The translations under genes were made by a program, and so were the position numbers. Below the pieces are notes generated by a model, which did no database searches, was not told the origin of the DNA, and saw only the letters and a list, made by a program, of their open reading frames with translations. Positions 9,971 to 18,331 of a stretch of DNA of 64,000 bases are shown piece by piece. The stretch's first letter is position 1. Every line of letters starts with the position of its first letter. The stretch is from an uncultured Actinomycetes bacterium (GTDB lineage: Bacteria > Actinomycetota > Geothermincolia > Fen-727 > JACVIW01), in NCBI GenBank assembly GCA_937127245.1, contig CAKZLU010000051.1, positions 1-64,000 on the forward strand. Reading direction: 5' to 3'.

Positions 9971-10291
9971 ATGAGCGAGGAAAAAAAGAATGGCACGGGA
10001 TACACTCTTTGGCAGAAAGCTATTCTTGTTTCCTGCCTAGTAGTCGCTATCATCGGCACATTAATGATCATCGGCGGAATAATAAGGGCATCAAAGACGG
10101 TCTCCGAGTATGGCGGTAAGATCGGCGCTCCCTTCGTAGTCGTAGCCATCTTGAGCCTCGTCTCGCTCTGGCTTTTTGTATGCACTGCAGCAGTTGTAAT
10201 CCAAATCTCCAAGACGAATAGAGAGATCCTCTCGCTGCTCCGCTCAAGAGAAGAATCGAAAATTGAGGGCTCCGGAGCTTCTTCCTCTTAA
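9971..10291 (+). CDS. Small membrane protein, unknown function
   Basis: 106 residues with GGAGGG before the ATG at 9971. Two hydrophobic helices (ILVSCLVVAIIGTLMIIGG near residues 18-36 and APFVVVAILSLVSLWLFVC near 52-70) are followed by a charged tail. No family is recognised. It ends 57 bases before the exported phosphatase-like gene, so the two are probably co-transcribed. Confidence 0.65.
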   Translation: MSEEKKNGTGYTLWQKAILVSCLVVAIIGTLMIIGGIIRASKTVSEYGGKIGAPFVVVAILSLVSLWLFVCTAAVVIQISKTNREILSLLRSREESKIEGSGASSS

Positions 10292-10348
10292 AACAATCCG
10301 ATCCGAAATGAAAAAAGACACACATAAGCAAGCGCAAGGAGTTTCAAA

Positions 10349-13246
10349 ATGAACATCCATAAGTTTCTTAGGCGAAGGCTTCTACCGTTTTTCGCCTATC
10401 TTACTGTCGCAAGCCTGTCACTTCTTCCATCTGCCGCCGCCGGCATCCCGTCTCTCCTTCCGGCCCAGACAACAAAAACGAAAAGCGGCTTCAATGAAAT
10501 CGCCGCCACATTCGACCTTTACAGCATGCACCCAACACAGATTCTTCCCCCTTCCGGCCCGAAATCGGAAACCTTCCTTATGGCCGAGGCAAGGAACATC
10601 ACCGACGTCTCAGGAGAAGTTCACTTAAGAACGGAATCTGAAACGAGACTTATCACCACAAAAGTCGAGCCTTCCAAAGTCTTGCTCAACGGAAAGAAAA
10701 GCAGCGCAAAAGTAAAAGTGCATGTCAGGAGAAAAGGAAGGCTCACAGACGGCAAACCCTGTTGGATCAAACTCACCGGCAGGAGAGGAAACGAATCCCA
10801 CAGAATATGGCTCAAAGTCGAGGTGAGAGCGTCTTACCCGCAAGTAGAACTGTCGAGAGGTCCGGTGCTTCGCGGACACGGCTACCTTGAACCGAAACTC
10901 GTTCCCTATGTGGGCAAGCTGGTGCGTTGGCATATCTCGGTAAAGAATCTCGGAGCCCTCGAAGACACCTACCCTTTAAAATGCGAAACCTCCATACCAT
11001 GCAAGACCGTATTCAGAAATCTTCAAGGCAAGCCCGTCAAATCCGTAACGCTTCCCGGCAGAACAAGAAATCTCCTCTTTGCAAAACCCAGAGAGCTGAT
11101 GGTTGACATCATGCCGCTCTCCTCTTTCAAAGACACTGAAGAAAAAAGAAAAGTGAAAGTAGCAATAACGGTCGGCCCCGGAAGACATAGCAGCCAAAGA
11201 GGGAGGATTGAACTCGAGCTTTTCAATCCTGGTCTCCTTTACTGCGCGAACGCCAGCAACGGATTGCGCCCTCACGCCCATCAGGTGATGCCAGGGGAAA
11301 AAACAACGTTTCTCCTGCATCTCTCAAACACCGAAAATGTTAAAACGGATGTCACGATAAGCGCGAACGGCGCCCCGCAGCAATGGGATTGTAAGCTCGA
11401 CAGATCGGTCCTGAAAAACCTTAAACCTGGGGAAACAAAGCATGTCCTTTTGAACCTCAGGGCCCCCCGGCGCTCGAGACCTGGAGAAAAAGCCGAAGTG
11501 GAGATCACCGCCCGCTCCACAAGCGGGCGCACCGAAAAAGCAAAAGTAACCGCCGAGCTGACTGAGACAAGAAACATATATTTCTGGGCGATTGATTCCA
11601 TGGATCCCGAATACCTCTACCTGAGCCGAAAGGGCACGGGGCGAGGGCGAAAAGGTGACTGGCTGATGCCCAACATCCGCGCATTCTTGAGAGACTCCAT
11701 TAACTACAGGAACACCGATGCTTACCTTCCGTCCGCGACAGACATGAACCACACGAACGCGCTCGCGGGCACCTATACCGGAACTCAAGGGATATACATG
11801 GTGGGCGGGACATACAAAGGTTTCACGGAGCATGACGAGGTCCTGGTCGTCCCTAACACGATGGATCTCATGAAGTACGGAAAAGAGGGAAAGCCAATCG
11901 AGCGAGTGTTCGAGGTCGCAAAGGAGGAGACGAGCGGGAAAGCGCTCTGCGGTTTTTGGTCAAACAAGAACTGGCTGGCTGAACTCGAGGGGGGAAGGGG
12001 AGTGGACATCATCGGTCACAGCGAGCGCTGGCCGCTTTTCTTCAAACCCCCCTGGAAGTACAGGTTCGCGGGCGATCCCAAGACTGACTCAAACCCCGAA
12101 GATCCGGTATCCGCTCCCATTAGAAGCTGCTTCCACAGCCCGGCCACAGGGGCTAAAGCCGTCGTCATTCCGACAATTTTGGGTCAGTTCGACATCGTTA
12201 CCGGCTTACAACTGTTCTCCGTTCCAATAGCACTGCTCTTCGGAAAGATTCCGGGGATGCACGCGGAAGACAGATACATCGCAAGCTCATTCTTCAGGTC
12301 AATCATCGAGGAAGACCCCGACGTTTGCTATATCAACCTTGGTGACCTTGACAATACCGGTCATTTCACCGGCGCTTCCTGGTCTTTGAGTGAATGGAAG
12401 CCCGGAAAGACGGAGGATACTTCGGACGATGAAAACGTTTACAGTCCATGGCTTAGAAGGGATGAGTGCATCGATATCGCAAGAGAGGCGGATGCCCTCT
12501 TTGGCTCCTTCATAAGGCTTCTCAAAGAAAGAGGTGTATACGAAAACAGCATAATAGTGGTTCTCTCCGACCACGGCATGGAAAACATGAAAGACCCAAA
12601 AAAAGGTTACGAGGTTATCGATCTCAGGGAAATTCTCAGGGATAAAGGCATTGTCTTCAAGGAGCAATACGAGGAGTCCGGCGGGACGGAACTCAGCATG
12701 ATATGGTGCCCCGATCTGAGCCTAACCGCAAGGATCGAAAAGATTCTCGAAAAACACACCGTTTGCGACCCTATCCTGGGAAAAGTAAGACCCCTGATCG
12801 TTGTCAACAGAAAAGAGATGCGCCAGGGAGTGGAATTCGGCAAGCACGGAAGGGTCAGACCCATGGAACTCTACAGCGAAAAGTGGATTGAGAATCCTTC
12901 CCCCGAAGGTCATATCTGGCCTGACCTTTTCGTGTTCCCGCTTTATAACTATCAGATAATGGCTCACGGGGATTCAATCACAACCGGCATAAACAACGTC
13001 GGTTTAACCATCGGGATAAACGCAGCCGAGGAAGTGAAATTCGGTTTTCCCGCCGCCCATGGAGGACTTCAGACACAGCACATTCCGCTCTTATTTAAGC
13101 CGCCCGATGGCTGTCGTGCTGGTTACGAGGTAGCGCAAAACGTGGAAATAGGCGATATTGCGCCTACCATCTACCGCCTGATGGGATGGAAAGAGCCCGA
13201 GTGCGTCGATGGAAAACCGCTGCCCCTAAAAAACCGCGGCGACTGA
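10349..13246 (+). CDS. Exported alkaline-phosphatase-superfamily phosphodiesterase-like protein
   Basis: 965 residues; AAGGAG precedes the ATG. A signal peptide (LLPFFAYLTVASLSLLPSAAA) is followed by about 370 residues of Ig-like beta domains whose spacing (PGEKTTFLLHLSN, KPGETKHVLLNL) resembles NEW3-type domains. The second half is an alkaline-phosphatase fold: metal-ligand D416 (AIDSMDPE), nucleophile region PSATDMNHTNALAGTYTGT with T464 as likely nucleophile, GDLDNTGH, SDHGME at residues 740-745, and AHGG near the C-terminus. This set is typical of type I phosphodiesterase/nucleotide pyrophosphatase and phosphoglycerol-transferase-like enzymes. It acts outside the membrane; the substrate (nucleotide, lipid head group or glycan phosphate) cannot be told. 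Confidence 0.8.
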   Translation: MNIHKFLRRRLLPFFAYLTVASLSLLPSAAAGIPSLLPAQTTKTKSGFNEIAATFDLYSMHPTQILPPSGPKSETFLMAEARNITDVSGEVHLRTESETRLITTKVEPSKVLLNGKKSSAKVKVHVRRKGRLTDGKPCWIKLTGRRGNESHRIWLKVEVRASYPQVELSRGPVLRGHGYLEPKLVPYVGKLVRWHISVKNLGALEDTYPLKCETSIPCKTVFRNLQGKPVKSVTLPGRTRNLLFAKPRELMVDIMPLSSFKDTEEKRKVKVAITVGPGRHSSQRGRIELELFNPGLLYCANASNGLRPHAHQVMPGEKTTFLLHLSNTENVKTDVTISANGAPQQWDCKLDRSVLKNLKPGETKHVLLNLRAPRRSRPGEKAEVEITARSTSGRTEKAKVTAELTETRNIYFWAIDSMDPEYLYLSRKGTGRGRKGDWLMPNIRAFLRDSINYRNTDAYLPSATDMNHTNALAGTYTGTQGIYMVGGTYKGFTEHDEVLVVPNTMDLMKYGKEGKPIERVFEVAKEETSGKALCGFWSNKNWLAELEGGRGVDIIGHSERWPLFFKPPWKYRFAGDPKTDSNPEDPVSAPIRSCFHSPATGAKAVVIPTILGQFDIVTGLQLFSVPIALLFGKIPGMHAEDRYIASSFFRSIIEEDPDVCYINLGDLDNTGHFTGASWSLSEWKPGKTEDTSDDENVYSPWLRRDECIDIAREADALFGSFIRLLKERGVYENSIIVVLSDHGMENMKDPKKGYEVIDLREILRDKGIVFKEQYEESGGTELSMIWCPDLSLTARIEKILEKHTVCDPILGKVRPLIVVNRKEMRQGVEFGKHGRVRPMELYSEKWIENPSPEGHIWPDLFVFPLYNYQIMAHGDSITTGINNVGLTIGINAAEEVKFGFPAAHGGLQTQHIPLLFKPPDGCRAGYEVAQNVEIGDIAPTIYRLMGWKEPECVDGKPLPLKNRGD

Positions 13247-13280
13247 AACGCGGGAGGAATTCAAAAAATTTCCCCCGGCT

Positions 13281-13307
13281 GAAACTTTTTTGCCGCTCGT
13301 TCGTATG
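13281..13307 (+). promoter_or_regulatory. Candidate ECF-type promoter of the sigma factor operon
   Basis: GAAACT (13281-13286) and CGTATG (13302-13307) are separated by 15 bases, close to the GAAAC...CGT pattern of ECF promoters. It lies about 73 bases before the sigma factor ATG, so the sigma factor may drive its own operon. Inferred by pattern only. Confidence 0.45.
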
Positions 13308-13379
13308 TATTTTGGAAGAAACGGAATCGCTGCGAAAACTGGTGACGCTTAAAAATTTACATATTCTTTGCGAGTCGCG

Positions 13380-14018
13380 ATGAGTATTTACGGAACGCAG
13401 GCTGCTGAACTTAAAGACGATATTCTGGTAAAAGATTTCTTGCAGGGAAACGCCAAATCTTTTGAATTGCTTGTCTTAAAGCATCAAGACTCAGTCTTCA
13501 ACATCGTTTACAGAATCGTTGGGGACAGCGAGGAGGCGCTCGACATCTCACAAGAGGCTTTCCTGCGCGCTTTCGAGAATATACGGTCATACGATTCGAA
13601 ATATCCGTTCAAATCCTGGCTGTTGAGAATAAGCATTAACCGTGCCATAGACCATCTAAGGCGCAGCCAAAAATGCCGTTCTAAGCTCGGTCAGGAGGTT
13701 CCCCTTTACGAGTCGGCACGTTATTCTAACGTTGAGCCGTTGTGTGCGTCGGAATCTTCTTTTCAAACCGAGCCGGAGAACCCCGAGGCGAAGGTTCTAA
13801 TAAAAGAGGAGCTCGAGGCGCTCAAAAATGCGCTAACGACGCTTCCTGAAAACTATAAAGCCGTCCTCATTCTTTACCATATCGAAGGCATGAATTACCG
13901 GGAGATATCTAAAACACTTTCCGTATCTAAGAACACGGCAAAGACTTGGGCAAGAAGGGGGAGAAAGGCTCTCGCGCAAGCGCTTGAGAGGACACAAAAA
14001 GAAGCGAACACTCGCTAA
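13380..14018 (+). CDS. ECF (group 4) RNA polymerase sigma factor
   Basis: 212 residues from the ATG at 13380 (an in-frame TTG at 13368 is the alternative; neither has a strong ribosome site). Region 2 reads LVLKHQDSVFNIVYRIVGDSEEALDISQEAFLRAF with the 2.2 core DISQEAFLRA, and region 4 is a helix-turn-helix (LPENYKAVLILYHIEGMNYREISKTLSVSKNTAKTW). The linker between is longer than usual. It lies 23 bases upstream of a zinc-binding anti-sigma gene and is probably held inactive by it. Confidence 0.92.
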   Translation: MSIYGTQAAELKDDILVKDFLQGNAKSFELLVLKHQDSVFNIVYRIVGDSEEALDISQEAFLRAFENIRSYDSKYPFKSWLLRISINRAIDHLRRSQKCRSKLGQEVPLYESARYSNVEPLCASESSFQTEPENPEAKVLIKEELEALKNALTTLPENYKAVLILYHIEGMNYREISKTLSVSKNTAKTWARRGRKALAQALERTQKEANTR

Positions 14019-14041
14019 AACCGTAAGGGAAGTGATTAATA

Positions 14042-14605
14042 ATGGTAAAAGCGAACGCATCAAATCTAAAAGAATTCGGCTCCCTTGCTGTTTCAAAGGA
14101 TGCGATAAATGAATCGAACGCTGAAGCCCGAAAGAGAAGCGCTCTCTGCGCCTGCACGAATTTCTTAATCGACAAGATTCCGGAAAGTACAGGTTCGCCG
14201 CTTCTTATGAAACTCATCCGCTTTCATGCAAGAACCTGCAAAGGCTGCAGGGAGAACCTGGAGGCAATGCTTTTGGTATCAGATTTTCTGGCAAGCCAAT
14301 CCGTGATACCCGCGCCATCTGAACTCGCCGGCATCGTGATGGGAAATATTGAGAACTTACTTGAAGGCGGCGCTACCCAAAAACTAAGCGAAGAGACGAA
14401 AACCACGGAGACGGACATGCGGGGTTTGCTTCGCAAGAAGCCCGAATCGCCCCTGCGGTCGAAGAAAGCGCTTATTTCAGCCGTCACCTTCGCTGCAGTC
14501 ACTCTCGGATTCTTCATCGGATGGCTCATCCGATACCTCTTCTCTCACGGAGTCTCGAAAAACAAATCCGTCGGGCAAAGCCCGGCCCTTGCGGGAACAA
14601 AATGA
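14042..14605 (+). CDS. Membrane anti-sigma factor with zinc-binding (ZAS) domain
   Basis: 187 residues. RFHARTCKGCRENLEAM near residue 60 is the HxxxCxxC signature of the zinc anti-sigma domain; an upstream SALCACTNFLIDK helix completes it. A single membrane helix (ALISAVTFAAVTLGFFIGWLI, around residues 143-163) leaves a short tail outside. The gene follows the ECF sigma factor by 23 bases. Expected role: hold the sigma factor at the membrane until an envelope signal releases it. The signal is unknown. Confidence 0.85.
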   Translation: MVKANASNLKEFGSLAVSKDAINESNAEARKRSALCACTNFLIDKIPESTGSPLLMKLIRFHARTCKGCRENLEAMLLVSDFLASQSVIPAPSELAGIVMGNIENLLEGGATQKLSEETKTTETDMRGLLRKKPESPLRSKKALISAVTFAAVTLGFFIGWLIRYLFSHGVSKNKSVGQSPALAGTK

Positions 14606-14638
14606 ACGGCGAGCAATCGAACAAGGAGGAGCACCAAA

Positions 14639-17600
14639 ATGGGACCATCGAAAGAAAGATCTCCCATATGCTCGATCAAACCTCAAAATCAAAGCGGTCT
14701 GAAAGAGAGCGGAATGGTCAATGCTCGCAGCCTTCATTCAACCATTCTCCCTGAAAACACCTTAACCGAAAATCGAAAAGCTCTCTTTGAAAACCCCATC
14801 CAAACGAGGGGGTATGAAGAGACCGCGATTCTGCTTCACGAGAAGTTTGGATACCGTCCCGGTCTCCTTTCAAATATGCTGATAAAGACGCTATCCAAAA
14901 TCACCCTTCCCATCGAGGAAGGGTCCTACAATGGAAAGCCGCTTCCCGGCGAACCTCACAGGTTGACATCCGTGGAAGGCACCCCGCTGACGGTTTTCGC
15001 CGTTCACGGCAATTCCTGGCTTAGAAGGGTCTTGCTCAGCTCCCGAATAAGTGGCGATGCAATTGTTAACATCATCGACATTGAGAAAAAGACAGACGAG
15101 AAAAAGACAGGCAAAGAAAAGGGCAAGAAGAAGCAATCGAAAAACGCCTGGAAATCCGCGAAAGTAAAAGGTGAAAATGAAACTCACAAAGACCTATCGT
15201 CTTACGTCTTCAGTCCGAATTCCCCAAGGCTTGCAAAAGGCGCGCACCCCTTGCTGTCTGATGAAAGAGGAGAGAAAAGCGGAAGGCAACGGGAAGCTTT
15301 GGGAGATGAAAAAATAATGACCGCCCGGCAACCAGGACAAAGAAGCCGAAGGCTCTGGATTTCAAAATTCTCAAACGAAAGAGAAAGCAGGGAGATCCAA
15401 ATCGACCCTCTCCTCTACCTTCTATATATCCAGTCTGAAAGCGCGTTCTCAATCAAGGTGGTGCCAGTGGTCAGGGCATCCCAGCACTCGATAAAACAGG
15501 AGCATCAATCAATTTTCACCCGCGTGACTCTCTCCGTCTTTCCGGCTAACCTTCTCAAGCGCTTTCTCTCTTTTCTGTACAACTTCAGGACAGGGAAGAT
15601 ATCATGCTGTCCCCCCCTCCACGTGAAAGACTATTTGAGCGACCTTTCAAGCGATTGTGCGCAAACACATGAAGCTCGACTTGCAGACTTGCCGCAAGCA
15701 GCAAAGAAGCTTAAAACTGACATCTTAAACAGAATGGTCGCCCAGCACAGGGCTTTAAGCGGTCCTCCATCTCCGCCGACGAAAAACCTGAAACAGATTG
15801 TTCTCTCAGATCCAAGACTTGTTTCATACATGTATGAATACGCGATACAAAACGAAGCGGCGCTTGAGGATGTTAGAAAGGAAGCCGAAGCATGCTTAAA
15901 GGAGATAGCCTCTGATTACAATCCGCTGGTCGCGAGGATGTTTTGCGCGGTGATCGACTACCTTTTCAATCGCTTCCTCGAAGGCATAGAGGTTGACCCC
16001 TTTGGTGTACGCCTTATTTCCTCAGCGGACAGCAAAAGTCGAATCGTGCTCGTATGCTCTCACAAAAGCTACATCGACCCGCTTTTGATCGGATATTCGA
16101 TGTACCGATCCGGGCTCATGCCGCCTCAGCAGGTGGCTGGAGAAAACCTCTCTTTCTTTCCGGTTGGATGGCTTTTAAGGCACTGCGGCGCCTTCTACAT
16201 AAGAAGAAATTTCATGGGCGAGACGCTTTACAGAGAGGTATTCGAGGCGTACGTTCGCTATCTTCTGGCTAAGAACTACACCATCACCCTCTACATCGAG
16301 GGAACCAGGAGCCGCGACGGGAAAATCAGCCATCCAAAACTCGGCTTCATGAAAATCCTCAAAGACGCTCTCGATACTGAGGTGTGCGAGGACATTCTCC
16401 TTGTGCCGGTGTACCTTGGTTACGACAAAGTTCCGGAAGAAGGCTCTCACGTGCGTGAGATGGCGGGAGGAAAAAAGGTCGCCGAAAGCGTGGGAGGGTT
16501 CGCCGCTCTTTATAAGGCTGTTAACACCACGCTCGGAAGGGCTTTCGTAAGGTTCGGACACCCCGTAAGCATGCGCGCCGCCCTCGCCGATAAATCGCTT
16601 AAAGAAACGGCGGAGGAGTTGTGCCGAAGGATAGATTCGCTCACCCCCTTAACGGCGCGTGCGTGCGTTTCCGTATCTATTCTTGCTTTCGCAAATCCGG
16701 ACGTTGACTACGATACCGCTTATGAAGGGGCGTCATTCCTTCTTGAATGCGGCAGATCGAAGGGAATACCCTTCGTGGATAACCAGACATCAGTCAAGAA
16801 TGCAATGGACTGGCTCCAAACAGAGGGATACATAATCTCCGAAAACGAAAATGGCGCGCTCGTCTTTCGGGTGACCGAAAACGGCAGGCGATTCTTGCTG
16901 TATAACGCAAATGTGGGAATCGGTCATTTCTTAAGCGACTCCCTTAATGCCATCGCCTGCGCCGCGCTCCTTTCAAATGCATTTAAAGCAGAAGGTTATC
17001 TTGTTGACGGAGAGGACGCTTTGGGCTACCCCGCGGAATCTAAATTCTTCCAGTCCCTGTTCTCAGAACAAAGACGGACAGATTCAGGCAATCACCCAGG
17101 CATAAAAATGGAAGCAAAAAAAGAAGAAGATAAAAGACACTTAAACCTTGAGCAAATCGCTCTTTCGTTTCCGCAAGAAAGCACAACCTACGGAGTTCCC
17201 CTCACCCATTTTCTAAAAGAGCTTTTTGACAAAGAATTCTTTTTCGAAGATAAATCAATCGTAAGCGAAGAACATGAGAGCTCACAATGGCTTAAGAGCG
17301 CGCAAATCATGGCTTTAAATCAGTTCAATCACAAAGTAAGTGCATCAGGTGAGGGCAAAAATACCCGCATTTTGTTGGATAATCCAAGCCGCAATGAGGA
17401 TGCGAAACTTCTTTCCCAGAACCCTCTAACACTCATCGAACGCGACCAATCAAATAACCCAAAGGTAAACCTGAAATCGGCTAATCAAACATACCTGCTT
17501 GCTTCATGCCTGATTCCATTCATCGAGGCTTACGCGATTTCCGCCAAAGCGCTTTCTCAGCTTGAGCCAGGCAACTGGTTTAGCGAAGATGAATTTTTGA

Positions 17601-17860
17601 GCCTCTGCTACAAAGTCGGTCAGGACTGCTTGAAAAGCGGAGCGATCTGGCGCGTCGAATCGCTTTCAAAACCCGCTTTTCTGAACTCGGCAGAAAAGTT
17701 TGCGGAAGGCGACATCATCCGCATCCGCTACCAGAAGGAGGAGGATTCAAAAAGAAAGTTTGCTTATTACAAGGTTCTTGATTCGGAAGAACTCAAAAGC
17801 ATCGAATCCATATTGCTTGCCGTGGCGCGCGCCGTCTATGAGTTGCGTAACCTCAAGTAA
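14639..17860 (+). CDS. PlsB-like glycerol-3-phosphate acyltransferase
   Basis: 1073 residues (E. coli PlsB has about 800). The PlsC/PlsB acyltransferase core is clear: motif I CSHKSYIDP with H475 and D480 (HX4D), motif II GAFYIRR, motif III YIEGTRSRDGK with E554, motif IV VPVYLGYDKV. The layout follows PlsB rather than the short PlsC. It would transfer an acyl chain to position 1 of glycerol-3-phosphate at the membrane. A lysine-rich, low-complexity stretch at about residues 148-175 and long C-terminal extensions explain the extra length. AAGGAGG precedes the ATG. It is the third gene of the ECF sigma/anti-sigma operon, so phospholipid synthesis may respond to envelope signals. Confidence 0.85.
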   Translation: MGPSKERSPICSIKPQNQSGLKESGMVNARSLHSTILPENTLTENRKALFENPIQTRGYEETAILLHEKFGYRPGLLSNMLIKTLSKITLPIEEGSYNGKPLPGEPHRLTSVEGTPLTVFAVHGNSWLRRVLLSSRISGDAIVNIIDIEKKTDEKKTGKEKGKKKQSKNAWKSAKVKGENETHKDLSSYVFSPNSPRLAKGAHPLLSDERGEKSGRQREALGDEKIMTARQPGQRSRRLWISKFSNERESREIQIDPLLYLLYIQSESAFSIKVVPVVRASQHSIKQEHQSIFTRVTLSVFPANLLKRFLSFLYNFRTGKISCCPPLHVKDYLSDLSSDCAQTHEARLADLPQAAKKLKTDILNRMVAQHRALSGPPSPPTKNLKQIVLSDPRLVSYMYEYAIQNEAALEDVRKEAEACLKEIASDYNPLVARMFCAVIDYLFNRFLEGIEVDPFGVRLISSADSKSRIVLVCSHKSYIDPLLIGYSMYRSGLMPPQQVAGENLSFFPVGWLLRHCGAFYIRRNFMGETLYREVFEAYVRYLLAKNYTITLYIEGTRSRDGKISHPKLGFMKILKDALDTEVCEDILLVPVYLGYDKVPEEGSHVREMAGGKKVAESVGGFAALYKAVNTTLGRAFVRFGHPVSMRAALADKSLKETAEELCRRIDSLTPLTARACVSVSILAFANPDVDYDTAYEGASFLLECGRSKGIPFVDNQTSVKNAMDWLQTEGYIISENENGALVFRVTENGRRFLLYNANVGIGHFLSDSLNAIACAALLSNAFKAEGYLVDGEDALGYPAESKFFQSLFSEQRRTDSGNHPGIKMEAKKEEDKRHLNLEQIALSFPQESTTYGVPLTHFLKELFDKEFFFEDKSIVSEEHESSQWLKSAQIMALNQFNHKVSASGEGKNTRILLDNPSRNEDAKLLSQNPLTLIERDQSNNPKVNLKSANQTYLLASCLIPFIEAYAISAKALSQLEPGNWFSEDEFLSLCYKVGQDCLKSGAIWRVESLSKPAFLNSAEKFAEGDIIRIRYQKEEDSKRKFAYYKVLDSEELKSIESILLAVARAVYELRNLK

Positions 17861-17925
17861 AGCCGACCATCCCGAAACCGAATAATTAGGTTAAGGCGCC
17901 AGGGTTGTAGCAGGGCGTAATAACA

Positions 17926-18029
17926 GGCGTTTTAAGTTTCAGCATGCGCGCCAAAAAATAGCAAACCACGCAAACAACCTCATTTCCTAAACGGAAAACC
18001 CGGCGTTTTAAGTTTTAGCATGCGCACCA
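17926..18029. repeat. Direct-repeat pair, spacing 76
   Basis: A 28-base sequence (17926-17953; GGCGTTTTAAGTTTCAGCAT then GCGC) recurs at 18002-18029 with two mismatches, enclosing 48 unrelated bases. It lies in the 230-base gap after the acyltransferase gene. Confidence 0.8.
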
Positions 18030-18093
18030 GTACTCTTTTCTGACAAACCATCATTCCGTTAATACTTCCAGTGCCGGATAATAAAAGGAATGT

Positions 18094-18291
18094 TCATTGG
18101 TTCCTTTCCTTTCTCATGATTGGAATGGAAATGTGATCGCCAACGGATATTTCCCTTTGAACATGGACAAACGAGGTGTCCCGATAATCATTTCGTGAAA
18201 TGAATATACCCTTTGATTCATCCTCAATGTTTTCATAACGGACCCTCTTTTTTGGGTCAGTGCATTGAAAGATTAAATTCGCATACGTCAC
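18094..18291 (-). CDS. Possible small protein, unknown
   Basis: A 65-codon frame starting with GTG at 18291, without a convincing ribosome site. The peptide (KKRVRYENIEDESKGIFISRND...) has plausible composition but no recognised family. It overlaps the region that should hold the promoter of addB (TATAAT at 18295-18300), which argues against it. Could be a remnant. Confidence 0.25.
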   Translation of the reverse strand: MTYANLIFQCTDPKKRVRYENIEDESKGIFISRNDYRDTSFVHVQREISVGDHISIPIMRKERNQ

Positions 18292-18331
18292 TGCTATAAT
18301 TCAAACTGCCACAATTCGATCAAGGACGCCC

